64,000 nt of DNA from assembly GCA_014529385.2 (NCBI GenBank), contig CM043958.1:120229518-120293517 (forward strand), read 5' to 3'. The position numbers and the translations under genes were made by a program. The stretch's first letter is position 1; every line of letters starts with the position of its first letter. Source of the stretch: Adiantum capillus-veneris. Its lineage: Eukaryota; Streptophyta; Polypodiopsida; Polypodiales; Pteridaceae. Shown piece by piece: positions 26,773-38,345 of the stretch. The notes beneath the pieces were generated by a model. The model had not been told where the DNA came from. It did no database searches and saw only the letters and a program-made list of their open reading frames with translations.

Positions 26773-27120
26773 ATGGAACTTGTGGAAACAAAGGAGTTAA
26801 AAACAAAGATTGGAACTCTCATGGTCACATATATCTATGCCCTGGCCATGGAGGAGATCACCTCTACGTTAAGGAGTGAGACATGCAGAGAGCGGTTCTT
26901 TGAGAACATAATTGAAGCAATTTGGACATACTTCTCTTCTTACAATGCGAAGGCTATCCATAGACTGATGGATAGTGTAGTGGGAAATATGACACAGTGC
27001 TTGAGAGACTTGGGTGTTGATGCACCAATAGATGTGGATCTAGCAAAGCTACAACATTGGACCAATCTATGGCATGCTGAGAGATCAAAATCCAAAAGAG
27101 TGTGCAATATTAATTTGTAA
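26773..27120 (+). CDS. Hypothetical 115-aa ORF
   Basis: An uninterrupted frame starts with ATG (MELVETKELKTKIGTL) and is predicted to be soluble and mainly helical (EEITSTLRSETC, VVGNMTQCLRDLGV). There are no membrane segments, zinc motifs or transposase signatures that I recognise. It follows the 85-bp array and has no clear partner downstream. It may be an exon of a decayed gene or a chance frame. Confidence 0.25.
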   Translation: MELVETKELKTKIGTLMVTYIYALAMEEITSTLRSETCRERFFENIIEAIWTYFSSYNAKAIHRLMDSVVGNMTQCLRDLGVDAPIDVDLAKLQHWTNLWHAERSKSKRVCNINL

Positions 27121-29340
27121 GATGTCCACAGTCACAAGGCTAGTACCATCATATTTTTTGCAGCCTCCTCTCAAGATGCAATAGTGGTAAGGTCTGATGC
27201 ACAAGCTAGGGCAAACCGCGAGCATTTATTACACACCCAATTTTATGTCCCAATGTGCCATTGATGTTTATCTCATACCCAAGGACATCAAGAATGGTAG
27301 AATTCTTGGCAAAGGAAGCTATGGAGTTGTCATAGTGCACTTTTAAAGGAGTCACTTGGTTGCCACCCAAAGTGCAATATGTGATGGACTTCAAAGGAGA
27401 TGAGGTAGAGAGGCACCAATCTTTTGCCTAGAAAACAGTATTCAAATCATGTCAAACTACGAATACATTTCAATCATATAAAAGCAGCATGCAAATTGTT
27501 GCATACCCTTGCAAGTGTGCATTTATCAGGTCATTCCCACCTTTTTCCTTTTTAGAATATTTTTCTTCACTTTTCCTTTTGTATTAGTAAAATTATATAG
27601 TCATCTTTCAAGCAATCACATAAACTCCTCTAGGCATATCCCTATCCTCGACTTGGGTATCTTGTCTCCTTCGCCACGTGTGGAGGCGGCACCTTGACAC
27701 AATTTCCAATTCTTATTTTTCTTTATCTTGTGTGGGAAAGGCTTACAAAAATAATATAATTTATGTTCCTTTTAAATCAATAATCAAAGAAGTAGAGCAA
27801 AGGTCTGGCTGATGAGGACAGTTACGAAATAGCCCACTTAGGTTCCTAGCCTTTCCAAGGTTCTTTTTTAACAAACAATTAGAAAAGTTCCTTAATTAAA
27901 TCACATCCTCCTCCCTTATCTTGATCCCTTCATGGATCCATTTTCCTTCCTCCTTTTCCCGTCGGCATCAAGCCTACCTGGACTAGGCCGATTTCTAGTG
28001 GCATCCGCGGGTCCCTATCACCCGGCCGGGACATAGTCCCATTCAATCCCATTTTAGGGCAATGAATGAACCCGAGGTCAAAACATAGACCAATGGTTAT
28101 TAGTCCTATCCGAAAAGGACCATCCCCCGTTTTATTCCACAGGTGAACATCTACGCCGACCTTTTTCAAGCATATAAGACAAAGTTCGCACTTAAATCTT
28201 CTATGTTATACTAGGGCTATCCACGTCAAATCTTCTCGGTAAAGTTTTAATCCTACTTTAAATTTAGATTAAGTTCCTTGAGTTATAATCTCTTGCTTCC
28301 TAGTTCATTTTAATCTTTAATCAAACAAGACCTTAAGAAATACAACAAGTCTCTTGGGAGTTTAGGATTTTGTCTCGGCGTAAGTTTCAAGTTAACCCCG
28401 ACTTCGATGAATCCCATTTTGGTCCCTTTTCATCATTTGCCATCCATGGGAAATCTCCATAGAAGTGATGGGAGTTTTATGTTGAAGAAACACTGTCATG
28501 ACATCCGTGAAGCTATCCCCTTACTCCCCCTTTGAATTTGCAAAACAAACTTAGACAAACTTGAAATGAACAATGCATATGCTTTCTACCATGAATTTTT
28601 GATTTGGTGTGATCTATGTGTGGTAAACACAAAACTTTGAAATGCACCAACTTGAAATCTTGAGACAAATAATCAAGAAACTTCCTTTAAGTGCTTATGC
28701 AAGAGTGAAACCCTTCCATGCATGGTAGTGTAAGAGTTGAAAATACGACATTCCTAAGAGTGGACATGCTAGTGTAGTGAAAAATGCTCATGTAATAGTG
28801 TATGAATGACTAACAAATTCTTCTTTAAGAAGGAATTTAGGCATACCTTTGCTACAGTGGAGAGAATTAATTATGTAGCTAGAAGAGGCTTCTGGTTTTG
28901 GGACTTTCCAATTGATAAGAGGGAGGAGGGGGGGGGGGGAGATAACCTTAATTGGAAGAAAAGTTTCACTTCCAAGGAAAAACTCCTTTGATTAAGATAG
29001 GGCTACCGTTCAAAACTTAACTCTCCTTGAGAGAATTAGTATTAACTTTATTGTATCACTAAACAAATCGTACACGCTTGCTCTTCCTCTCGTTGAAAGA
29101 AGAAAAATATTATCTCTTAAATTAAAGAAAAACATGTGAACCTTTCATAAGAGCATTCTTTTTAGAGTAAATTATAATGCCACTTTGAATAGAATGGTTA
29201 ATTCCAAAAAATTCCACTACTTAATTGCTCGTGATTATGTAGCAATTATCATGTGCATCTTAAAAATAAAAATATATATTTTTGGTGGGGTTTAAGGATA
29301 CTCATAGATATTAATCATCATCCAATATGCATGCTCTTTT
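27121..29340. other. No gene recognised
   Basis: A minus-strand frame at 27394-27209 (SITYCTLGGNQVTPLKVHYD, then ILDVLGYEININ) and another at 28169-27933 (HLWNKTGDGPFRIG) are open but unassigned. A GGGAGGAGGGGGGGGG run lies near 28921-28940. The rest is AT-rich with many stops. Confidence 0.35.
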
Positions 29341-29630
29341 AGTATGATCTCCAGTCACCTATGGTTAAAGAGAGTGCATTCTACTCTCTCTGTGCCATAT
29401 TAGTCTGGTAATCTAGAGAACAGAACTTGAAACATAAGTATGATCTCAAATCATCTATGGTTAAAGAGAGTGCTTTATACTCTCTCTCTGCCATATTAGG
29501 ATGGTAATCTAGAGAATGGAACTTGATATATAAATATGATCTCCATTCACCTATGGTTAAAAAGAGTGCTTTATACTCTCTCTATTCCATATTAGTCTGG
29601 TAATCTAGAGAACTTGAAACAACAAAACTT
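29341..29630. repeat. 96-bp tandem repeat, three units
   Basis: Units start AGTATGATCTCC or similar at 29341, 29437 and 29533, an exact 96-base period. Each includes CACCTATGGTTAAAGAGAGTG, CTACTCTCTCTGTGCCATATT-like and GGTAATCTAGAGAA. The third unit loses similarity near 29625. Confidence 0.9.
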
Positions 29631-30079
29631 GAAATAACATCGAGGTTAGTTGTTAGCAACATGGTTAGTTATGATTAGTAATGAACCATAATTAAAGGGA
29701 AACAACAATATTAAGTAGTTATTTCTTCTTCCCAAGCAAAAGGATTCCTTATGGAAAAATAAGAGCTTAAACATAAATTTATGTAAGCATGAAAGTACAT
29801 CACTTTCAAGCAAGTGCAAGAGCATAAAAAGAACAAGAAAACATTACCTTCGTGTGTGTATGGTGTAGTCTTCTCCTTGCTTTCGATGTAGTCGGCTCTT
29901 CACTTCACTTGAAGACCATTAATTTGGCTACTTGGAGTGAGAGAAAGGTAAGAGGTAAAAGGAATTCAAGCTATAGAAATATTAAGAATTAGGAGAGAGG
30001 AGATGGAGAGTGTAATGTGAAGAAGAAGATCAAGTTTTGACAAACTTGATTAGGGTTTTGGCCATGGCTTCTCTTGGAG

Positions 30080-30131
<52 letters not shown>

Positions 30132-30559
30132 GAGGTGTGTGTGTAAAAGAGGTTTGGCTATGGCTTTCTCAAGCTTACTCTCAAGTTTGCACCTTGAGAA
30201 AATGAAGGAGATAAGTTTTTATAAGTGTGTTCACTTATCTTAATACTTATCTTTCTCTAATAACTTACTTATCAAAACTTTCTCAACAAGTTACTTACTC
30301 ACTTTATCCTCATCTTCTCCTTTTCTCCTTTATCTTTTGCTTTTTCCTTTTCCCTTATCTTATCTTTTCTTTTATGCTAATTATCTCAAAATGAAATCTA
30401 ATTTCCTATGCATTGGTGATGTCCATGTTCCCATGGCATAAGCCGGAATTGTCTCGTTAGTATACCTTGCTGCATAAATTGAGCCCAAAAAAAAATTGAA
30501 CTTTTTTTTTCTATTATTTTCTTTTTCATCTTTTAAGTCAATGGCTTAGATGTGTTGGC
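29631..30559. repeat. Gene-free stretch with a (GT)n microsatellite
   Basis: A (GT)n tract of about 49 bases occupies 30080-30128. Sequence from about 30300 to 30540 is strongly T/C-rich. I see no gene; frames across the repeat are Cys-Val artefacts. Confidence 0.7.
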
Positions 30560-33110
30560 CTTGCGTAAGGGCTAGAGGAACGCCCTTACAGTTCCTGGTT
30601 CTTTAAGTTCCCTCATTGGTTTTGAACCATAATCCATCTCTCTTGGATGTTGTACTTTTTATAGTGAGAGGGTACATCAAATTTCTCAGTGTTGGATTTC
30701 TCTTCACTTTCCATCTCCGTTGTCCAAACTTCTTTCAACGTTTGTTTTAACTTTTTTATTCGTATTTTTGTTTAGTTGGACATTTTTTTTGATGTTTTGG
30801 CTGTGTCTTTGGGTTTCTTTTTGCTTTGCTTCTTTGGATTTGTTTGAAAAGACGTTAATTTCAATGGTTTTTTGGTGATTTCGTCTCGAACACAATCATC
30901 CACTTCCATGAGCATGAGGTATTGGTTTTTCTCATCAATCAAGGTATGGGTTTCTCAAATCACTTTTGTTGTTTTCTCATTTGTTTCATTTGATCTCCTT
31001 TGTCTCATCAATTTTGGTTAGGAAACTCGTAGAAGACTAGATCATCTCCTTTTGGTGCATTTTTGTTTTTTGAGCTACTTGAGAGTTTCTCTTCAACATC
31101 ATTTTCTAACTCTATCACTCCGCAAATCATGGAGCTCCTCATTGTTATCATCACGAACAAAAACTTTGTCTACTATTAGTTTTCTATCAATCATTTCAAG
31201 AGTTTCTATGGTGTCAGTTTCCTCTTTTGGTTCAACGATAGCATTTACATATGAAAGGGCATTATGTCATAACGATATTCATTGCAAAATGTTGTGGAGT
31301 TTATCTCATTTATGCAAACATCTAGAGTTGCCAATATCTATTCCCATCCAAAGTTACAAATAACTCCTCTTGAAATGGCTCTTTTATATAGTATTTATCT
31401 TCTACAATCTTCCTTTTTTTGGCTTCCACATTCAGATGCTCCACACATCCAAAGATGCACTTGTTTCATCAACCAAGCAGGAAGTTGTGTTTCAAAATCC
31501 ATAGCTACATCAAAGTTTTCCATTGTGGTGCAATTTATGTCTCTGTAACTATAATCCTTTGTGGTAACCCTCCTTGTTATGTCCTTGTGTCTCAAGTAGA
31601 GGTGGTCATAATCCCAATCTTGAACCATTTTGAATTGATGCATGAATGGTCGTCCCAAAATAACCACAAAGTTGTTGCTTTTTCCAAAGTCTACTACAAC
31701 AAAAGTGTGCTTGTACTCAAGTTCACAAGAGGATACAATAATCTGTTCAAGCATTCGCAAGGGTCTCTCTAAAAATCCCGTTGCTAGTTACAACTTCATA
31801 CGCATTTTGAGTAGATCTTTCCCACTTCTCCCAAATTTCCCTTGTAGCAATGGCTACTCGAGCCTCGTTGTCAAGTATTGCTATCATCTTAACTCCCTTG
31901 TACTTTAGTGGTAAGGTGGTGTTTCTTTCTTCTCCTTTGTAATAGTCACCTACCTTATTCATCGCTACATGCTTTGTTTTTTGCCTCTCTGGTTGAGTTG
32001 TTTCCATGTTTTCATCTACAAATTTATCCTATGGAGGAATTTTCAATCCTATTTTTTTCGAGTTTTTGCTCATTTGTCCCCACCAATTGGTCTGACCTAT
32101 AGAAGTTTTACAAGATTAATGGTGCATGTTATAGAGGACAACATCAGTTTATACATGCTTTTATGTTAGTCATCTATGGAATTGGATTCCATTTAGATGG
32201 CACAATTCTCACCTCGGATTGTGTCTTGTGTTCCCCTATAAAACAAGGTAAAGTCCTTAAAGTCTTTGGTTTACTCTCTGCAGATAATTTTGTCCCTACA
32301 TCTTTGTACAATGGCTGTATATCCCCACTATATATGTCATGGTCCATGTTGATCTCAAGCATTGGTGCTTACTAAAATGTGGCACTATTGTCTTTCCTAT
32401 TTTTGATTTATCTCCCATAAGGATTGTGGCCGCGACTTGTCTACTTTAGGAATTGGCTGCATCTCATGAGACTTGGCTTCCTTCGTTGTGTTTGCCACTA
32501 CCCTCGTATCCAATGGCTTTTCATTTCTTGATATGCTTGGTTCACCCATGTTGTTTTCATTTAGTATAATTACGTTCTTTTTTTCTGGCACATGCACTAC
32601 TTGCTTAGGGATTTTCAATGTTTTTGGCTGCATTAGAGCTTGAATTGTCTCTATGAGCCTTCTACACATTTCCATTTGTTTGGTTTCAATTTCAAGATGC
32701 AAATAGGTCTACAATTTTTGTTCTAGTATTCGGTTGTTTTTAGCCTCTCCTTGTAGGCTTGCAGCATGGCATCTAAGTGCTTGTTCACTTGCTCAACCAA
32801 CACAGAACTGTATGATACTATTTTTTGCACTTTTTCTCCCTTGATGTTTTTTTTATTTTCTTGTTTATGTTTGAGTTGTTCCCTCGTTTGGTTTAGTTTT
32901 GTCTCTAAGTCCGTCTTTTTCTTCAGCCTCTTTGTTTTCATTCTATCATGTTTTACTTTCCATGATTTTCGTTGAGTCCTCATGACCCGCTTTCAAACCC
33001 GGTTTGTTCTAGATGTTCTAGCTTGTCTGCCATTGGCTTATTTTTTGCTACTTCCTGAGCTTGATCTCTAGTCACCACCTTGACAGCAATTGTTGGGTCT
33101 GACTTAGATC
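30560..33110 (-). pseudogene. D-like retroelement fragment with retropepsin
   Basis: Read leftwards, 32983-32400 encodes a charged coiled-coil-like region (RLKKKTDLETKLNQTREQLK, then EQVNKHLDAMLQAYKERL, then IETKQMEMCRRLIETIQAL). From 32007 to 31395 a protease domain follows: LKYKGVKMIAILDNEARVAI, then EIWEKW, where the catalytic D-[ST]-G is DNE. Next come HTFVVVDFGKSNNFVVILGR and PFMHQFKMVQDW, the C-terminal ILGRP block of retropepsins, and then YLRHKDITRRV and LWMCGASE. Near 30890-30700 the SLDNGDG linker matches element D (16260-15218). It is broken by many stops. It would have supplied the gag-like and protease parts of the D family. LTR B2 truncates its upstream side. Confidence 0.68.
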
Positions 33111-33227
33111 CACTAGAACAAGGTAAAACTCCAATGGCATTCACAGTCACTATTACTTGTTTTCTGGGTTTTTAGCACAGTGTTGGATGAGGTAATCCTT
33201 TGCACAACCATCACAATCTCTCTGTCC

Positions 33228-34317
33228 CTTGTGAAGGGGGGGCGAGCCCTCATTGTAGGAGCTAGAGAGAGACACACACACACCCTCACACAAGGCAAGC
33301 TTGGTACAAAGAAAGCATCTAGGACACAAGCTCCTCCTCATGTTGCCCTCATGGTATTCCTAAAGCCTATTGGTTGGCCTCCCAAGGGGTCCAATGATAA
33401 ATTAGTTAATTTAATTAAGTGTATGCATTTATCAAGTCCTCTCTCTCAAAGGGGAAAGGGGGACACTTGTCCCAAGGCTACCCTTGTTGCTTGATATGCA
33501 ATAAGCATGTGATTGGCCAGCAGGCTTGAGGAGGTCCAATCAAGTGCCAGATGGTGCTAGAACAAGGGGTCGACCAAACCAAGGAGGGGGCTAGCTTGGG
33601 GGGTATACTCTCTCCCACACACACACACGCACACACGCACACACTCATTGTGTGAAGTGAAAAGTGCAAGAGCTCCATCTCCTTCTCCAAGCTAGTAGGG
33701 ATGCTAAGAGCCTACACCAACACTCTTGGCTATGGAATGCAGGTCCAACCAAGAGTCGTGCTTCAATGCTTAAGCTTGCCATCTTCTCCATATTCATTAC
33801 TATGCTATTATGTATGCTAGCAAGAAGAGTGATGATAAGTGAGGAACTATTTCTTTCTCCTATGAATGTTTCTTCTTCCTCTTCCCTACCCTCATTCCCC
33901 ACTAGCTCTCTTCACCTTTGAAGGTGTTTGAGGCCTTGGGGCTGAGGCTGGGGATGGTTAATGCGTTTTACAAAGTATGTTATGTTCGTGATGCATGAAG
34001 TTTTCCATCTTCATTGAATCACTTAGGTCACAAGGAACACAAAGATTGTATTGTACCAAGTCTCTCTTGATGGGAGAATCTATAATACAAAAGCTTATTG
34101 GAGGGGGGACCGAAATCTGGTCCTCAATTGTTGTTAAGTTCTCTAAACTCTCTCTCTTGCAAAAGTATTATTCATGCCAAGTTAATTAAGTGTTAGGATT
34201 AAGTTGATACCCCTAAATAAGTTCACCCTCTATGTTCTCAAAGTAGTCTCACAAAAATGCTCACTCTAATTCTCTTAATTCTGTTATTCTCAAAGTTCAT
34301 AGGCCATTTTCATTACA
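33228..34317 (+). mobile_element. 5' LTR of chromovirus copy B2
   Basis: It aligns with B1 (minus) and B3 and ends CATTACA directly before a tRNA-Met PBS. Similarity to B1 starts at CCCTTGTGAAGGGGG, so the first several hundred bases of the LTR are missing and element D sequence abuts. The (AC)-rich segments near 33272 and 33617 match the GT-rich segments of B1 in reverse complement. Confidence 0.82.
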
Positions 34318-34318
34318 T

Positions 34319-34330
34319 TGGTATCAGAGC
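34319..34330 (+). other. Primer-binding site, initiator tRNA-Met type (copy B2)
   Basis: TGGTATCAGAGC begins one base after the LTR end TTACA-T. The arrangement is the same as in copy B1, which confirms the LTR 3' boundary for the A/B family. Confidence 0.88.
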
Positions 34331-34721
34331 TATTGGTTTCTCTTTTCTTGCTTAAGAAGAGAGTCCTTAAGTTGTCCATGAAAGGTTGGACATGTTTATT
34401 GCAATAGGGTAAGTGGGATAGGGATCTATTATCTTGGTTGAGAAGGACTTAGTTCAAGGTACATCGTTTGGAACTATAGTCTTAATATGGAGCCTCTCGG
34501 GGCTTGCCTTTTGCTTAACTATTATTGAGCTACGAGCAAGATCAATAGGAACCATAATCAACCGAGCAATGTAAGACCTATCCACTAGTCTTTGCAATCA
34601 ATAGTATCTAAACCACGGGTGTGGCTTCTTGAGAACTGATTTTCAAAGGTAAAGAAGAGTAGCGACTAAGGTTTTTGAGGGTACCAAAGCACAAAGTAAT
34701 CTATACATAAGTTTAATTAAC

Positions 34722-36107
34722 ATGGCTGACAATAACCAAAGGAATAGAATGAACATTGATAAATTTGATTTTTCACATGAAGGTGCTAATGATGATGTCC
34801 CCCATGTTTGTCAATTATCTTGTTACTAGGTTGCAGCAAGCTATGGGAAACCCTGCTTTGCAAGCCAAAGTTACTCAACAACTTCGTGCTTATGGGATCT
34901 CCCTTCCTCTCCAAGAGGAGAGAGAGCTTAGGAGGCCTCTTGATAAGACCCCTAAAAGAAGACTCTCTCCCATACGAGAGGAGGAATCCAAAGAACGAGA
35001 AAGTAATGAATACCTAAGTTCCTCTGAAGATGTGGCTCCACGAAGACAGTAGTCTAAACGATCGCCAACTCCTCCCAAGAGAAAACGATCAACCCATAGT
35101 CCTTCTCTTTGTCATTCCAAAAGGAAAGAGAGGAAACAAAGGAAGAAAAGGGTAAGAAAGAGGTCAACTTCTTCTCCTTCTTCTTCACCTTCCTCCTCTT
35201 TTGATGAAAGCTACAGCTATTCTCTTAGAGAATACAAGAGGGGAGGACATCACAAATTTTACCCTGCATGGCGAAGGTCCAAAAAGCTCAAGAAGTTTAA
35301 AGAGGGATGAAATAGTATCTCTTTTCTCACCTATGATGGCACCTTTGGTGCTACCGACAAAGTATTGGCCTTTATCCAGCAATTTGATGTGGCCTTTGGA
35401 GATGAGGGCTTCATAGAGTCCTCCAAGCTATGCCATGTAGCTATGCACTTCCAAATATGCTTGTCAAAGGTGGGCTAGCCTTTGTAGCAATGGCGAAGCC
35501 GCAAAGACATGAAAAACTCTACAAGTTTCCATCATGAAGCAATTCCTTGCAAGCGATGAAAATGACAAAGTGCTTACCGAATGGCGGAGTTTGAAGCTTC
35601 TCTCCCATGAGTCTATCCACAAATATGTGGATAAGTTTTGGGATTTACATCACAAGGCTACTGTCAAGGCTACTGTCTTTTGAAAGGTAGACTTCATCAA
35701 GGAAAAGCAACAATTCTGTGTAGGATTACCTAAAGAGATGGCCGAGTACATGAACTCCCATTGAGCTGGTTCTATCACCCAAGTAATCCACCACACTATG
35801 GTTTCTTCGCCCATCAATTTCCAACAAAGGTCTAGAAGGAATGTCAAGCCCATGGAAAACAAAGAAAAAAGTGATGCAAAGGGGAAAACCAATGCCCAAA
35901 ATTCTTCCCAAGGCAATTCCAACAACAACATTCAGTCCAAGAAGAAGGGAGTTTACAAAGGTAAAAATAAATTCTCTCCTCAAGGGCTTGAAGCTTTTCG
36001 CAAGGATCGCAAATGTTTTAAGTGTGGGGAGCAAGGACATGGATATCGTTATTTCTCCAAGAGAAATGTCTGCAATGAGACTCCTAGAGCTTCCACTATC
36101 GAAGCGT
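34722..36107 (+). pseudogene. Gag of chromovirus copy B2
   Basis: It starts MADNNQRNRMNIDKFDFSHE, equivalent to B1 gag, then breaks near 34797 and continues in another frame (FVNYLVTRLQQAM). A stop at 35050 follows EDVAPRRQ. The Arg/Ser linker, the GATDKVLAFIQQF block near 35340 and the EWRSLKLLSHESIHKYVDKF block near 35580 remain readable across shifts. The zinc knuckle near 36018 reads CFKCGEQGHGYRYF, so the fourth ligand Cys is Phe and the knuckle should not bind zinc normally. Similarity to B1 stops at about 36107, before the protease. Confidence 0.87.
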
Positions 36108-36138
36108 AGACATCTGCACAAGCTAGCTAGCCACACAA

Positions 36139-36513
36139 TTGGTGCATATGCAATCAGAATCATTGTACATGTATTATAGCAGTCAGATCTACAATCGAGA
36201 GCTAGAATTGGAAGATCCAACAGATCCACCAATAGAAGCAAGTCTAATTGGAGAACCAAGTCAAAGGCAGTACAAAGTTCAAGATGGAGCAGTCTATAGC
36301 TTGATGCTCAGTGTTCTGAAAGAAGATGCCGACAATTTCGCGAGTATAGAAGTTGAAACTTCCCAGCAAGAGCTAGGGATGGACGAATCAGTTGAAATAC
36401 CACTAGTCATTATGCATTGCTCAGATTGTGGAAAAAAAGTTGAACATTTTCTAGAAGATTATCCAAGAAATCTAGACAACAGGGGTACGGCTATAGCAAA
36501 GCAAAGCATGCAT
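36139..36513 (+). pseudogene. Gag-like fragment with a degenerate zinc knuckle
   Basis: A 125-codon frame is rich in Glu/Asp/Gln. It carries GEPSQRQYKVQDGAVYSLML and, near its end, CSDCGKKVEHFLEDYPRN. The latter resembles a CCHC knuckle (C-x2-C, GKK, H, E-D-C) with an extra residue before His and the last Cys replaced by Tyr. It follows directly on the truncated B2 gag but is a different sequence. The family is not recognised. Confidence 0.4.
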
Positions 36514-37138
36514 TAAACTGGACATGCGAATCCCGATGTAAGTGCATCTAACTCATCACTTTTGGTGCAATCAGATGTTCATGCATTACCATTAGAAGCA
36601 CCAATAAATTTGCATGAAGATGCATAGGCGCATGAAAATCTTAAAATTGATTCTTTGAACAACAAATTCATGCATGAATTTAGTCAAAGTGCCAGATATC
36701 ACGGAATGTTGAAAAGACTATTAGGTTTGCAAATGATTCTGCATCCACTACCACAAGTATGCAATCATTCACCAGTCTAAGGGACATATCAATGCAAATG
36801 ATGTTAGCATTGTATGTCACACATAATTAATATGTACACTATGTAGACCAAGAAGGGCAATTGTACAAAAAGGATCAACCAATGTTTGAACGGCCCACAT
36901 ACTAGCTCACATAAGTGTGTCCATTGATAGATAAAAAGGATGGTTTATCTTTGAAGATAGAATCTATTAAAGCCCATCCTCTCTAGAGCTAAATGACATT
37001 ACCCGAGCAAACCTATAAATATGTTCAGAGCCAAACTCTCCTCCATAAAAAATCAAGCTGCGACGTTGTGACCAGACGAGCATCTAGTTTGTCCAAAATA
37101 GTCATAGATATAGATGAAATTCTAAGATCTATGATGCC

Positions 37139-37516
37139 TTGGGTCCTGAAACCACAAAAGCTCAGATCATAGGAGACTCATGGGATAGACAATATCAGGG
37201 TGAAGATAGTGCCATCTATAGCTTGACTTGGGAAATCATACGTCATGTTTCATGGAGATACATAGGCAACTATGCAAAAGGTCTACAGATGCCAAACATT
37301 AATAGTGCTACCCACAATATGCCTTTGTTGTCCCAAAAGGTGAGATCAAATCAAAACCAAACAATCTTGAGCCTAACTCATAACAAAGTTATAGTGATCA
37401 CCCTAGGGTACTTTCATTCTAGTGTGCACATTTGTATTCTAGAATACAATCCTAGAGCACTACTACAAGTCCAGAGCACTTGTATTCCAAAATACAAGTG
37501 CAAAGTACTTATATTC
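37139..37516 (+). pseudogene. Second copy of the gag-like fragment
   Basis: A 126-codon frame contains IGDSWDRQYQGEDSAIYSLT, which lines up with IGEPSQRQYKVQDGAVYSLM in the fragment at 36139-36513, about 1 kb upstream. The similarity is confined to about 25 residues. The tail runs into a 29-bp tandem repeat. This suggests duplication or two copies of one element; I cannot name it. Confidence 0.35.
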
Positions 37517-37595
37517 TAGAATACAAGTGCAAAGTACTTGTCTTCCAAAATACAATTGTAGAGCACTTGTTTTCTCTAAAACAAGTAGCATGCAA
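37430..37595. repeat. 29-bp palindromic tandem repeat
   Basis: Units based on ACTTGTATTCTAGAATACAA, which is nearly its own reverse complement, recur at 37480, 37509, 37538 and 37567, an exact 29-base period, joined by GTGCAAAGT/TAGAGC linkers. A further unit lies near 37430. Confidence 0.88.
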
Positions 37596-37599
37596 CTCT

Positions 37600-38345
37600 A
37601 TTTGACATATACATGAAACTAGTACTTGTTTTTCAGAACACAAACTTCAAGCATAATTGAAAAAAGTTTAGTTCCACTTACTCGTTTCCTAGTAAGCATG
37701 GCACCTTTGAATATACTTCTTCTATCTTGAAATCCTTGCGTGCAAGTTTGAAAGCGTATTTCTTCTAATTGTGCATTCACAAATTGGTTTTCTTTCCCTT
37801 CTACAAGGCAATATACGATGTCTTGCGAGGTATTTTCTCTCACATCCAACAAAACGACCTACCATTTTGAAAACACTTTCCTCATGCACAACACAAATAA
37901 ATGGAGTAAGAGGTTCAATAATTGTTCGATTCCGCCAAAAAACACCTACTCAAATTGACCAAGAATGACCTTCATGCTCCTTGTGTTGTGCATGCTCCCA
38001 AAGGACTTGAACATCATGAGCTTATGGGTTTTTTTGTTTATGAGAGGTAGTAAGCATACCTCTAGAGGGAACAATGGATCTATCTAAATGTACCATCGGT
38101 AAAGTCTCATCAATACCTTGAGCTTGTTTTGGAAACTGATGAGCAGCTAACAATTGTCATCGAGGAGCACCACTTCCAAAAGTGGGAGGAGGTGGAAGAA
38201 GATGTCCTCTAGAATTTTCTCCGACTAGTGACACATGTACCCTAGGTGCTTGAAAGTGAGGGTTGATGGGAGAAGGTTTACTACACGATGGAGTGAGTGA
38301 ATTTGTATGACCTGAACCAATTGTAGTAGATGAAGATTGATTAGC
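37600..38345 (-). pseudogene. Unidentified minus-strand coding remnant
   Basis: Read leftwards from 38345, several linked open pieces look coding: a Ser/Pro-rich segment (SGHTNSLTPSCSKPSPINPH, then HLLPPPPTFGSGAP), a piece with FWRNRTIIEPLTPFICVVHE, and a 77-codon frame (37852-37622) with ENTSQDIVYCLVEGKENQ. Frame changes and stops separate them. I do not recognise the protein. A transposable-element gene is likely from context only. Confidence 0.3.

Noticed and set aside
34319-34330. Possible tRNA gene at TGGTATCAGAGC
   Set aside because: Only the 12-base complement of the tRNA 3' end is present, next to an LTR end; there is no cloverleaf. It is a primer-binding site.
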